From positions 124,001 through 188,000 of the forward strand of contig NZ_OY782773.1 of assembly GCF_963678245.1 (NCBI RefSeq): DNA of 64,000 nt. Direction: 5' to 3'. The notes under the pieces were generated by a model. The model saw only the letters and a program-made list of their open reading frames with translations, did not search any database and was not told where the DNA came from. The position numbers were made by a program, and so were the translations under genes. Shown one piece after another: positions 26,549 to 34,477 of this stretch (its first letter is position 1; each line of letters opens with the position of its first letter). The DNA is from an uncultured Sunxiuqinia sp. Its GTDB lineage: Bacteria; Bacteroidota; Bacteroidia; Bacteroidales; Prolixibacteraceae.

Positions 26549-27049
26549 TTAAATAATAACCACTAGAACGATGAGCAACAGAAGTAGCATAAAAAGAATT
26601 AATTGATTGCGAATAAAAAGTCCCATCAATATTAAGATCTCCAATTCTTCGGTGTCGCTCGAGTAAATTTCAATTTGCCCTTTGTCTTTCGATAAGAGTT
26701 CGTTGCTTTGAAAGATCATGATTTCCTGTCCATTGAATTTCCAGGCCCATCTGGATTGCCAGAAGTTTTTAATTTCCAGTTCAAAACGCTTTCCATTAAT
26801 TACGACGTCACTTTTGGGGTTGAAAAGATTAATCATAATGGAAGCCAATAGCGATTGATTATTGGCATCTGAAATTTCCAATTTTGATAAAAAAAAATCG
26901 CGGTTTAAAATAAATCGTCGTCCTTTTAATGTGGCAAGTGCTTCGGAACTGAACATGCTTCTCCATTCAATAGCCCCAATTTGTTCCTTGTTGCGGGTAA
27001 TTTGCAATTGATTTTTGAAGATCCCTTTTGTCCAGAGCAGTTTTTCCAT
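26549..27049 (-). CDS. Uncharacterised protein with C-terminal membrane anchor
   Basis: 166 residues from the ATG at 27049 (MEKLLWTKG); an ATG at 27073 is possible. The body is made of short beta-strands with many aromatic and charged residues (WRSMFSSEALATLKGRRFILNRDFFLSK, split by turns), similar in feel to tubby/scramblase-like beta barrels. It ends in one strongly hydrophobic segment of about 24 residues (LFMLLLLLIVLVVII), so it is tail-anchored with the bulk in the cytoplasm. I do not recognise a family. It is divergent from the broken GNAT gene. Confidence 0.55.
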   Translation of the reverse strand: MEKLLWTKGIFKNQLQITRNKEQIGAIEWRSMFSSEALATLKGRRFILNRDFFLSKLEISDANNQSLLASIMINLFNPKSDVVINGKRFELEIKNFWQSRWAWKFNGQEIMIFQSNELLSKDKGQIEIYSSDTEELEILILMGLFIRNQLILFMLLLLLIVLVVII

Positions 27050-27216
27050 AACATGAGAAAATAGTCCTTGCAAGTTAGAAAATTTAGATCAGAAAACTAA
27101 GTGCAGCATTGTCAATTTAGATTGAGCATTTGCGGTAAATTTTGAAATTGGGTGAGGTTGTCGAAGCGATTATCATCAAGCTCTTTTTTTCTTGTAACTT
27201 GCATAAAAAGAAAAAG

Positions 27217-27759
27217 ATGAAACGTTCAACAACCCGACTATTGCTGGAAGAAATTACTAAAGACGATTTGCAGTTGGTTCATGAATTGCATTCTATTCCC
27301 GAACTTGATGAGTTTAATACACTTGGCATTCCTAAAGATTTGGAGGAAACAAAAAAGGTTATTCAATCGGGAATTGACGATCAGCGTAAAAATCCTCGCT
27401 CGGAGTTTGCTTGGAAAATTAGTTTGAAAGAATCCGTAAAAGTAATTGGACTGGCAGGTATGTTCCCGTCCAATGACCGCTTTCGATTGGCTGAAATTTA
27501 CTATAAAATCCATCCTGACTTTTGGGGGCAGGGTTTTGCCACATAAGTTGCCACCGGACTGGCACGGTTTGGATTTGATGAGCTAAAGCTACACAAAGTG
27601 GAAGCCGGTGTTGCCAGCGAAAATACCCGTTCAATTCGTGTGTTAGAGAAAATTGGCATGACCAAAGAAGGATTACGCCGTAAAATTTTACCCATTCGCG
27701 GTGAGTGGAAAGATAATTACCATTTTGCTATTGTGGAGGATGATCCGCGGGATTATTGA
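27217..27759 (+). pseudogene. GNAT (RimJ/RimL-type) N-acetyltransferase interrupted by one in-frame stop
   Basis: From the ATG at 27217 a 180-codon frame encodes a full GNAT: RLLLEEITKDDLQLVHELHS at the start, a GLAGMFPSNDRFRLAEIYYKI core strand, the acetyl-CoA loop FWGQGFAT, and a C-terminal part with KVEAGVASENTRSIRVLEKIGM. A TAA at 27544-27546 interrupts it right after FAT. Family members usually have Glu there (GAA), so a single G-to-T change explains it. The downstream half remains open to the natural TGA at 27757. The lesion may be a recent mutation or an assembly error. A truncated product would lack half of the acetyl-CoA site and be inactive. Confidence 0.85.
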
Positions 27760-27769
27760 ATGTTTAGGC

Positions 27770-28198
27770 TTATTTATTAACTCGGATAAATGATTCAAAC
27801 AGGATTTTGATTTCCTTGGGGCTTGTGCTCAAATGGTCATTAATCTTTTTTTTGTTCATATAATTCAAATAGCCTGGGATTTTATTTGCTTGGTCATCAC
27901 TAATTTGTTGAAATCCCATCCGCCATGAAGGGAATAATCGTTCATCGATCTCGCGTTCAATCAGCTTAGTCACATTACGATGTCTTTGGTCAAGCTTAAT
28001 TTTGTTAAATGTCGATTGGATATGATCTCTAGTGCCTTCAATAATTTGTGCAAAGTTACCTTGGTGGTACAAAAGCAAGCCAGTGATTTGCTTTTTCTCA
28101 TTAAGTTTAGCGATTTCGTCTAGAAGGTCACGAAGATCCTTCTGTGATAAAAGCTTAACAGAAGAACTAAGATAGAGTATAAAAACAAGATCTTTCAT
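27770..28198 (-). CDS. BLUF-domain blue-light photoreceptor
   Basis: 142 residues: a BLUF domain (about 1-97) and a short helical tail, with no output domain. The flavin-site residues are all present: Y9, N33, Q51, W92 and M94. They sit at a constant offset of 12 from AppA Y21, N45, Q63, W104 and M106. ITGLLLYHQGNFAQIIEG and DQRHRNV are typical. BLUF domains bind FAD and respond to blue light by rearranging the Tyr-Gln hydrogen bonds. Short BLUF proteins like this act by binding partners, which here cannot be identified. It is tail-to-tail with the broken GNAT gene and downstream of rlmN with about 130 bases between. Confidence 0.9.
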   Translation of the reverse strand: MKDLVFILYLSSSVKLLSQKDLRDLLDEIAKLNEKKQITGLLLYHQGNFAQIIEGTRDHIQSTFNKIKLDQRHRNVTKLIEREIDERLFPSWRMGFQQISDDQANKIPGYLNYMNKKKINDHLSTSPKEIKILFESFIRVNK

Positions 28199-28326
28199 AG
28201 GTCTAAAATTAGTTTAAACATCTATTTGTAGCATGCGACTAAATTAATAATTATAAAGTATTATGTTCTTAAAATAGCCAATATTTTTCATCGCTACAAG
28301 TGTTAAAGGTGATGTTAGTCAGTGGG

Positions 28327-29355
28327 TTATTCCTTGTTGGTCAGTTCTTTTGTAGACAGCAACCCACAAGCGGCATAAATATCTTGTCCGCGTGAAGCAC
28401 GGATAGTTGTGGTGATGCCTTTTTTCTCCAGTCCTTCTTTGAATTCGACTAAAGTTGCTTCGTCAGTGCCCTTCAGTGGGGTGTTTGGAATCGGATGGAA
28501 ACGAATTAGGTTGATTCGGCATTTGATGCCATCCAGGAGTTTTGCCATCTCGCGGACATGTGCCGGAGTGTCATTCAACCCATGAAACACAATGTATTCG
28601 AATGACACACGGCGCTGGCGACCAAAATTCCAGTTGCGGATTTCTTCGATCACATCTTCAAACGGGTAAGCAATCTCTACGGGCATCAGTTGCTGGCGCT
28701 CTTCGTGAAAAGGGGTGTGTAAGCTAATGGCCAGATGGGCTTCGCTTTCTTTTAAGAAGCGAATTAGCCCGGGAACTATTCCAATGGATGAAACGGTGAT
28801 TCGACGTGGACTCATGGCAAACCCCCATTCGGAGGTCATAATTTTGGTGCTTTTCAGCACTTCATCCAAATTGTCGAACGGCTCGCCCATGCCCATGTAG
28901 ACAATGTTAGTCACCTCTTGCCATTCGGGAATATTGCGGATTTGGTTAACAATTTCACCAGCTGTCAGCTGTCCTTGAAACCCCTGTTTGCCGGTCATGC
29001 AGAAAAGACAGCCCATTTTACAACCTACTTGAGACGATACGCAAACTGTTTTCCGATCTCTGTCAGGGATCATGGCTGTTTCAACGAATTTTGCATTTCC
29101 GGTTGGGAACAGGTATTTTTTAGTGTCATCGGTACTTTCCTGCACTTTGGTGTAGTTGATTAATCCAAACGAATATTTTTCAGTTAGAAGTTGGCGAGCT
29201 TTTTTCGACAGGTTGGTCATTTCCTCAATCGAAGACACTTCTTTTTTATACAACCAGTCGGTGAGTTGCTTGGCAGTGAACTTGGGTAATCCCAATTCCA
29301 AAACCAACTCCTGTAATTCGCTCAATGTTTTTCCAAAAAGTGCTTCTTTGACCAT
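28327..29355 (-). CDS. rlmN: Dual-specificity 23S rRNA A2503 / tRNA A37 C2-methyltransferase
   Basis: 342 residues from the ATG at 29355. The in-frame ATG at 29373 lies inside the -7 promoter box and is rejected. The radical-SAM cluster ligands are C112, C116 and C119 (GCKMGCLFCMTG). The second methyl-carrying cysteine is C330 in YAACGLL near the C-terminus. MGMGEPFDNLDEV is the GGEP-equivalent SAM motif. The enzyme methylates A2503 of 23S rRNA and A37 of some tRNAs by a ping-pong mechanism. It has its own promoter and no obvious operon partner. Confidence 0.96.
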   Translation of the reverse strand: MVKEALFGKTLSELQELVLELGLPKFTAKQLTDWLYKKEVSSIEEMTNLSKKARQLLTEKYSFGLINYTKVQESTDDTKKYLFPTGNAKFVETAMIPDRDRKTVCVSSQVGCKMGCLFCMTGKQGFQGQLTAGEIVNQIRNIPEWQEVTNIVYMGMGEPFDNLDEVLKSTKIMTSEWGFAMSPRRITVSSIGIVPGLIRFLKESEAHLAISLHTPFHEERQQLMPVEIAYPFEDVIEEIRNWNFGRQRRVSFEYIVFHGLNDTPAHVREMAKLLDGIKCRINLIRFHPIPNTPLKGTDEATLVEFKEGLEKKGITTTIRASRGQDIYAACGLLSTKELTNKE

Positions 29356-29370
29356 CGTGTAAATTTTCTG

Positions 29371-29378
29371 CAAAGTTA
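29371..29378 (-). promoter_or_regulatory. Candidate -7 element of rlmN
   Basis: Minus-strand TAACTTTG, 16 bases before the ATG at 29355. It decides the choice of start codon because it overlaps the alternative ATG at 29373. Confidence 0.5.
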
Positions 29379-29450
29379 TAAAAGAGAATTAGATCCGAAA
29401 ACAGTTGAACACGATGGAAAACAGTTGAACACAATTGTTTCCATTCTCGG

Positions 29451-30131
29451 CTAGAAATAAATTTCAGCAACAATGTTTTCGTACGGAACGCCTTTTTCAA
29501 TCAGTAAATCCCGCACTTCAACCACCATTAAAGCTTTTCCGCAGAGGTAGTATTTTTGGTCTGCCGGGAGCTCGTTCAGTGTTTTCAGGTAGTCGGTTAC
29601 CCGTCCCGGGAAAACATCACACGACTGTTCCTGTGAGCAGCACCGGATATAATTTTTACCCAAGGCCCATTCCAAATCATCTTCAAAATAAAACTGGTTT
29701 AAATGACGGGCACCATGGATCAGTGTTTTATTTTCGAACTGCCCCGATTGAAACATGCTGTAATAGGGGGCAATGCCGGTTCCGGTAGCAATCCAGTAAG
29801 CAGGTTGATCGGTACCCAGAAAACTACCATAAGGTTTTGATACAAGCAGGCTGTCGCCGGGAATCATTGTAGCCAACTTTGGCGTTAGGAAACCATCGTC
29901 TTTGATGTTGAAAAGTACTCGAATTTCATTTTCATGGTTGCCACTACAAATACTGTAAATGCGCGGAGGTTGCGTGTGGTTAATCGCGATTTTTACGACT
30001 TGCCCCGGAATGAAATCATGCCTTCTTTTATAGGAAATCACGAAAACTCCTGGAGAAATTTCCTCGTTCCCGGTCACCGTTTCTTCATACAGCTGAATGT
30101 CTTTTTTCTGGTATTCTTCTGCTTTTGGCAT
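29451..30131 (-). CDS. Ferredoxin/flavodoxin-NADP+ reductase-like flavoprotein
   Basis: 226 residues with the two-domain FNR layout. The FAD domain has RIYS at 57-60 and GSLxxP-like GDSLLVSKPYGSF near 92-104. The NADP-binding domain has GTGIAP at 117-122, a CSQEQS segment, and YYLCGKALMVVEVRDLL. It ends with an aromatic residue (VAEIYF), as in plant- and bacterial-type FNRs where it stacks on the flavin. It probably exchanges electrons between NADPH and a small redox protein. No ferredoxin or flavodoxin gene is adjacent. It is divergent from the small lipoprotein gene. Confidence 0.85.
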   Translation of the reverse strand: MPKAEEYQKKDIQLYEETVTGNEEISPGVFVISYKRRHDFIPGQVVKIAINHTQPPRIYSICSGNHENEIRVLFNIKDDGFLTPKLATMIPGDSLLVSKPYGSFLGTDQPAYWIATGTGIAPYYSMFQSGQFENKTLIHGARHLNQFYFEDDLEWALGKNYIRCCSQEQSCDVFPGRVTDYLKTLNELPADQKYYLCGKALMVVEVRDLLIEKGVPYENIVAEIYF

Positions 30132-30197
30132 TTTGGGTTTGTTTGTTCAATCAATTAACGCAACCAATTGCATTTAGTTTTCGTCAAATTAAAAAAA

Positions 30198-30527
30198 ATG
30201 AAAAACCGGATTCTAATCTTATTACTTCTTGGTTTGTCGATCATTGCCTGCAGGAAGGAAGATGAACCTATTGTTTTTCCATCGCAGCTTCAGGCAGAAG
30301 TTGACGAGATGATGTCTTCTAGCCCAAACCTGTGTAAAATATCCCGTGTTGAAGTTACCGAATTTGAAGGTAAACGCTACTACAACTTCTATTGCGATAT
30401 CTGGTCGTGCGCCTATTGCCATTTTTATGACCAAGATGGGAATATTCCGGATTGGGATGCTGATCAATGGAATCAATATTTTGCTGAAAAAAAGGAAATT
30501 GCAATTACTCCTTCCTGTTCGCATTGA
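30198..30527 (+). CDS. Small cysteine-containing lipoprotein
   Basis: 109 residues from the ATG at 30198, which gives a compact signal peptide with lipobox SIIAC (C18) and charged residues right after. The mature part has further cysteines in SPNLCKI, FYCDIWSCAYCHFYD and the C-terminal PSCSH, enough for two disulfides. The pattern FEGKRYYNFYCD followed by C-x2-C recalls uncharacterised Bacteroidota envelope lipoproteins. It probably sits in the periplasmic or outer membrane. The function is unknown. It is followed by yidD after about 55 bases. Confidence 0.65.
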   Translation: MKNRILILLLLGLSIIACRKEDEPIVFPSQLQAEVDEMMSSSPNLCKISRVEVTEFEGKRYYNFYCDIWSCAYCHFYDQDGNIPDWDADQWNQYFAEKKEIAITPSCSH

Positions 30528-30550
30528 TTTTTTGCTGCGTATATTTTGAT

Positions 30551-30558
30551 TAATTTTG
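30551..30558 (+). promoter_or_regulatory. Candidate -7 element of yidD
   Basis: TAATTTTG, 23 bases before the ATG at 30582. A TTTG at 30531-30534 is only 16 bases upstream, so the -33 match is weak. Confidence 0.35.
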
Positions 30559-30581
30559 CATCAAAGAAGGGGTGGTTTATT

Positions 30582-30863
30582 ATGCAGTGCGTGGCAAAGT
30601 TTATATTGAAAATTTTAGGGTGGATTTTTTTACTTCCAGTGTACTTTTATAAGTATGCCATTTCACCACTGACCCCTGCTTCTTGCCGTCACATACCTAC
30701 ATGTTCTCAATATGCCGTTGAGGCCATTAAAATTCATGGACCATTTAAAGGTTTTTGGTTGACTGTCAAACGAATTTCGAAATGCCATCCTTGGGGAACG
30801 CATGGATATGATCCGGTTCCGAAGAAAGATCAGATCAAAACCAAAAAGCTGAATCTTAAATAA
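30582..30863 (+). CDS. yidD: Membrane protein insertion efficiency factor YidD
   Basis: 93 residues from the ATG at 30582; an upstream ATG at 30546 would place the -7 element inside the gene. The core is unmistakable: [27 protein letters not shown] followed by [14 protein letters not shown] (given here in two pieces). An N-terminal amphipathic/hydrophobic helix anchors it to the inner membrane. YidD helps insertion of membrane proteins with YidC. It is usually next to rnpA and yidC, but here it is alone between a lipoprotein and a TSUP permease. Confidence 0.92.
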   Translation: MQCVAKFILKILGWIFLLPVYFYKYAISPLTPASCRHIPTCSQYAVEAIKIHGPFKGFWLTVKRISKCHPWGTHGYDPVPKKDQIKTKKLNLK

Positions 30864-30974
30864 TTGAAAATAATTGCCTCTGTCTAGATCTTTTTTAGGA
30901 ATTATTTGTATAAGTTTATGTGCGTATATCTGGTACGCATTTATACTTATTGTGTCACCTTCAAAAAAATTACG

Positions 30975-31709
30975 ATGGAATGGTTAATTAGTGCAGTAGT
31001 CGTTTTAATGGCAGCCTTGTTAAAGGGAATGACTGGATTTGGCTTTGCCTTGTTAGCTGTTCCGCTACTTTCTTTATTTTTCCCGATTCAGTCGTTAATA
31101 CCTGCTATGACGATTTTTAACCTGCTGACTTCTGTTTATATTTTGGCATCCATCAAATTAAAGGTAAAAGCGAAATATTTTTTACCTATGTTGTTGGCTA
31201 GTTTTGTTGGCATTCCGATTGGGGTATACATTTTGACGTATTTTCCCGAGAAAACACTGGAATTGGCAGCTGGGATATCTATTTTTTCTATTTCCATGGT
31301 GTTTTTGTTGGGAGCTAAACATCCTATTCCGGAAAGTAGAAGGAGTAAACCTATTGTTTTTGCGGGCTTTTTAAGTGGACTGTTAACATCGAGTATGTCA
31401 ATTGGAGGTCCGCCAATCGCGTTGGCAATGAACCGAAAAGGCTATTCGAAAGAGTCATTTCGTAAAATATTTGCCTTAGTGAGTGTGATTAATGCAGCCC
31501 TTAGTTTCATCTTATATATTATACATGGAGTTACATTGGGGTTTTCGTTAAAGTTTGCTTTGTATCTTTTCCCAGCCATTGTTATTGGGTCGAAAATTGG
31601 AGACATGCTTTCAAAAAAAGTAGACCAAGTCTTTTTCAAAAAGGTCGTCTTGTATATCAACCTCTTTCTCGGACTTTTTATTATTGTGCACACTATTGTG
31701 GCATATTAA
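30975..31709 (+). CDS. TSUP family permease (TauE/SafE)
   Basis: 244 residues from the ATG at 30975 (MEWLISAVV); the upstream ATG at 30906 adds a non-family leader. About eight membrane segments in two related halves. The first half has GMTGFGFALLAVPLLSLFFP, and the second has GFLSGLLTSSMSIGGPPIALAM, the family's signature loops. Members export or import sulfite, sulfoacetate, taurine or other organic anions. The substrate is not readable here, and no sulfur gene is near. It precedes the zinc uptake operon by about 100 bases. Confidence 0.85.
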   Translation: MEWLISAVVVLMAALLKGMTGFGFALLAVPLLSLFFPIQSLIPAMTIFNLLTSVYILASIKLKVKAKYFLPMLLASFVGIPIGVYILTYFPEKTLELAAGISIFSISMVFLLGAKHPIPESRRSKPIVFAGFLSGLLTSSMSIGGPPIALAMNRKGYSKESFRKIFALVSVINAALSFILYIIHGVTLGFSLKFALYLFPAIVIGSKIGDMLSKKVDQVFFKKVVLYINLFLGLFIIVHTIVAY

Positions 31710-31773
31710 TTTGGCTTTTGTCAACAAAAGGTATTCACCTTTGGTTACTTCTTAAGTTGTTGTGAACTTTAAT

Positions 31774-31791
31774 TATCTTTGACAAAAGATA
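31774..31791 (+). promoter_or_regulatory. znu operon -7 element within a palindromic operator candidate
   Basis: TATCTTTG (31774-31781) fits TAnnTTTG. The same bases form the left arm of TATCTTT-GACA-AAAGATA, a perfect 7-base inverted repeat with a 4-base centre. A repressor bound here would cover the promoter, as expected for a Zur/Fur-type zinc regulator; the regulator itself is not in the window. Confidence 0.5.
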
Positions 31792-31806
31792 CAGATTATG
31801 CATGTT

Positions 31807-32667
31807 ATGAAGCGATTATTGTTTTTGTTACTTATCGTTGGTGCGGCGTGTTGCTCTCCCCAAAAAACAAAACAAAATTTGATTACAGTGAGTGTACTTC
31901 CTCAGAAATATTTTGTGGAGAAAATTGCCGGTGATTTGGTTGAGGTTCAGGTATTGATACCGCCTGGAGCAAGCCCGGCTACTTATTCTTTGTCTCCGTC
32001 TCAAATGAAAGATTTGTCGGATTCGCAAGCGTGGTTGCGCATCGGAAAGATTGGTTTTGAAAATGCTTGGTATGAAAAGATAGAACAAGGTAATCCAAAT
32101 CTGGAATTTTTCGATACTTCAGATTCCGCGAAATGGATTTATGGAGTAGAGGAGGTGCATGGCGATCATGTTCATCAGCATGGAGTTGATCCTCACATTT
32201 GGATGTCGCCGGACGAGGTTGTTAAGATTGCAGAGCTGACCTTTCAGGCATTGGCAAGTCTGTTTCCGGAGAATGCGCAGGCCTTTGAAGGGAATTTTGA
32301 GGCTTTCAGGTCGGAAATTGAGGCGCTGGATCGGGATTTGACAGCTAAGTTTGATCGCTTGGAGAACCGAAAGTTTTTGATATTTCACCCGGCATTGACT
32401 TATTTTGCGCGAGATTACAATTTAGTTCAGGTTCCAATGGAGGTTGAAGGAAAAGAACCATCACCAAAATACATGAGCGAGCTAGTAAAGCATTCACGAG
32501 AAGATAATATTCACGTGGTTTTTATTCAAAAGGAATTTGATTTGGAAAATGCACAGCAAATGGCGATGGAGCTGGATGGGGAAGTGGTTCAGATTGATCC
32601 GTTAAGTGAGCAGTGGGAAACACAGATTAGGGAGATTGCAGATAAAATAGTAGCAGCATTAGAATGA
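31807..32667 (+). CDS. znuA: Zinc ABC transporter substrate-binding lipoprotein (ZnuA-like)
   Basis: 286 residues from the ATG at 31807; an ATG at 31798 is also possible. A lipobox (VGAAC, C15) makes it a lipoprotein. Cluster A-I fold: metal ligands are seen at H130 in DPHIWMSP, a His in FHPALTYFARDY, and Asp in QIDPLS. A short His-rich loop (H118, H121, H123, H125) precedes H130. The usual first ligand His in GxxPHxY is replaced by Ala (ASPATYSLSPS). It delivers Zn2+ (perhaps Mn2+) to ZnuB. The stop overlaps the znuC start by 4 bases. Confidence 0.88.
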   Translation: MKRLLFLLLIVGAACCSPQKTKQNLITVSVLPQKYFVEKIAGDLVEVQVLIPPGASPATYSLSPSQMKDLSDSQAWLRIGKIGFENAWYEKIEQGNPNLEFFDTSDSAKWIYGVEEVHGDHVHQHGVDPHIWMSPDEVVKIAELTFQALASLFPENAQAFEGNFEAFRSEIEALDRDLTAKFDRLENRKFLIFHPALTYFARDYNLVQVPMEVEGKEPSPKYMSELVKHSREDNIHVVFIQKEFDLENAQQMAMELDGEVVQIDPLSEQWETQIREIADKIVAALE

Positions 32668-33437
32668 GCAAAAAGCTGGTTGAAATAAAAAGCCTTTCGG
32701 TGAGTTATGACCAAAATATGGTTTTGGAACAAGCTAATTTGGATATTTTGCCCAATGATTTTCTTGGGGTAATTGGTCCGAATGGGGGAGGGAAAACGAC
32801 TCTTATAAAAGCTCTGCTTGGGTTAGTGAAACCGGAGTCCGGATCTGTTAAATTTCATATTCCGCTCAAGAAGGTCGGCTATCTGCCCCAGATCAATCAA
32901 ATAGATAAACGATTTCCAATTACTGTGATTGATGTGGTTCGGTCAGGAAAAACAGGGCGCCAGTCATTCAGCTTATTTTCGAAAAAGCACGATGATGTTA
33001 AATATGCTGAACAGCTAATAGAAGAAATGGGTATTTCTACGATAAAACACAAAGCCATTGGCGAATTGTCCGGTGGACAAATGCAGCGGGTATTCTTATG
33101 CCGCTCACTGATGAATAATCCTCAATTATTGATATTGGATGAGCCGGGAACTTATGTCGACAATCAGTTTGAAAGCGAGTTGTATGAAAAACTGAAAGAG
33201 TTGAATAAGCGAATGGCCATTTTGTTGGTTTCACACGATGTGGGTACAATCTCCTATTATGTAAAAACGATAGCCTGTGTGAATCGACAGTTACACTATC
33301 ATCCCAGTAACGTGATCAGCACGGAGCAGCTAACTTCTTATAATTGTCCGCTTCAAATTATAACACACGGAGATATTCCACACACGGTGCTCAGTCAGCA
33401 CGAAAATCATGATCATCACTATGGGCACAATCATTGA
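32664..33437 (+). CDS. znuC: Zinc ABC transporter ATP-binding protein (ZnuC-like)
   Basis: 257 residues. Walker A GPNGGGKT starts near residue 38, Q-loop YLPQ near 73, the ABC signature LSGGQMQRV, and Walker B LLILDEPGTYVD. The D-loop region reads PGTYVD rather than the common PTTGVD. The C-terminal tail is rich in His (HENHDHHYGHNH) and may bind zinc for sensing or buffering. It overlaps znuA by 4 bases and znuB by 17, so the whole unit is translationally coupled. Confidence 0.92.
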   Translation: MSKKLVEIKSLSVSYDQNMVLEQANLDILPNDFLGVIGPNGGGKTTLIKALLGLVKPESGSVKFHIPLKKVGYLPQINQIDKRFPITVIDVVRSGKTGRQSFSLFSKKHDDVKYAEQLIEEMGISTIKHKAIGELSGGQMQRVFLCRSLMNNPQLLILDEPGTYVDNQFESELYEKLKELNKRMAILLVSHDVGTISYYVKTIACVNRQLHYHPSNVISTEQLTSYNCPLQIITHGDIPHTVLSQHENHDHHYGHNH

Positions 33438-34251
33438 GCTGTTTTCATACGACTTTTTTATGCATGCCTTTTGGGCATCGCTTTTCGCTGCCATCAGTTG
33501 TGGTATCGTAGGAACGTATATTGTTTCGCGACGCATTGTATTTGTGAGCGGCGGGATAACCCATGCTTCGTTTGGAGGTATTGGTATTGGCTATTTTCTG
33601 GGATGGAATCCTTTGGTTGGAGCTGCCATATTCGCTGTACTCTCCGGTTTGGGTATTCAAGTATTCACTCAAAAAGCGAAAGTTCGCGAAGATTCATCCA
33701 TTGCCATTTGGTGGTCGTTGGGAATGGCCATTGGCATTATTTTTATATACCTCACTCCGGGTTATGCACCTAACTTAATGAGCTACTTGTTTGGCAGTGT
33801 GCTAACGGTTTCCGTTACAGAGCTCTGGTTGATGGGGACTTTGTCTCTGGTGCTCATTCTGTTTTTCATTCTATTTTATCGGCTGATATTATATGTGGCT
33901 TTTGACGAAGAATTTGCCAAAACTACAGGCTTGCCTGTCAACCTGATTAACTATTTGCTGATTAGTTTAATTGCAATTACGATTGTTTTAAATATTCGGG
34001 TCGTTGGCATTATTCTTATTCTTTCGCTACTTACTTTGCCTCAAGCTACTGCTAATCTGTTCACGAGAGATTTTAAGCGGATGATGCCGTTGTCGGTGCT
34101 GTTTGCTTTTATTGGTTCGTTTGTTGGCTTGCTGTTTTCTTTTTATGTCGACATTCCCTCGGGTGCATCGATCATTTTCACCCTTGTTTTACTTTTTGGT
34201 TTGATGAAGCTGGCATTTTTTATTCGACAAAATCTTATCGCCCGTGGCTGA
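33421..34251 (+). CDS. znuB: Zinc ABC transporter permease (ZnuB-like)
   Basis: 276 residues from the ATG at 33421 (MGTIIELFSYDFF); an ATG at 33409 adds four residues. ABC-3 family permease with about eight membrane segments. The family stretch GTYIVSRRIVFVSGGITHASFGGIG is seen near 30-55, and GIILILSLLTLPQATANL contains the coupling region. It forms the membrane channel for ZnuA-delivered metal. Its last 8 bases overlap the GTG start of the small four-CxxC protein. Confidence 0.92.
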   Translation: MGTIIELFSYDFFMHAFWASLFAAISCGIVGTYIVSRRIVFVSGGITHASFGGIGIGYFLGWNPLVGAAIFAVLSGLGIQVFTQKAKVREDSSIAIWWSLGMAIGIIFIYLTPGYAPNLMSYLFGSVLTVSVTELWLMGTLSLVLILFFILFYRLILYVAFDEEFAKTTGLPVNLINYLLISLIAITIVLNIRVVGIILILSLLTLPQATANLFTRDFKRMMPLSVLFAFIGSFVGLLFSFYVDIPSGASIIFTLVLLFGLMKLAFFIRQNLIARG

Positions 34252-34420
34252 TCAAGGCAGCCAGGTAACTTGCAACAGTTGTGGCAATTCATACTCCAAG
34301 GATGACTTGCAGCGCGATTGCAGCAATTGTTTTGCTTGCACCGGCTGCGAAATTTATATTTGCTCCAATTGTCGTGGTGAAATTGTGGTGAAGCCGGTGA
34401 AGAGGCCGAATATAAAATAA
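34244..34420 (+). CDS. Tiny four-CxxC zinc-ribbon protein coupled to znuB
   Basis: 58 residues from a GTG start that overlaps the znuB stop by 8 bases, the arrangement expected for translational coupling. Eight cysteines form four CxxC knuckles: C10/C13, C26/C29, C32/C35 and C40/C43. There are no membrane segments or export signal, so it should be a cytoplasmic double zinc ribbon. The basic C-terminal end is VVKPVKRPNIK. The next thing downstream is a strong terminator, so it is the last gene of the znu operon. Its position suggests a zinc-dependent role: a sensor, acceptor or reserve. No function is known to me. It is shorter than usual gene-calling limits and could be missed. Confidence 0.7.
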   Translation: MADQGSQVTCNSCGNSYSKDDLQRDCSNCFACTGCEIYICSNCRGEIVVKPVKRPNIK

Positions 34421-34454
34421 AGCGTCTGTAATATAGAACTACAGACGCTTTATT
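34416..34454. terminator. Bidirectional terminator between the znu operon and the S41 protease
   Basis: AATAAAGCGTCTGTA and TACAGACGCTTTATT form a 15-base perfect stem with a 9-base loop. A/T runs on both sides let it work for both converging genes. Confidence 0.9.
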
Positions 34455-34477
34455 GTTACAAAATATTATTTTTCAAA

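Noticed and set aside
33409-33437. Frameshift between znuC and znuB
   Set aside because: Both reading frames are complete; the overlap is normal translational coupling.
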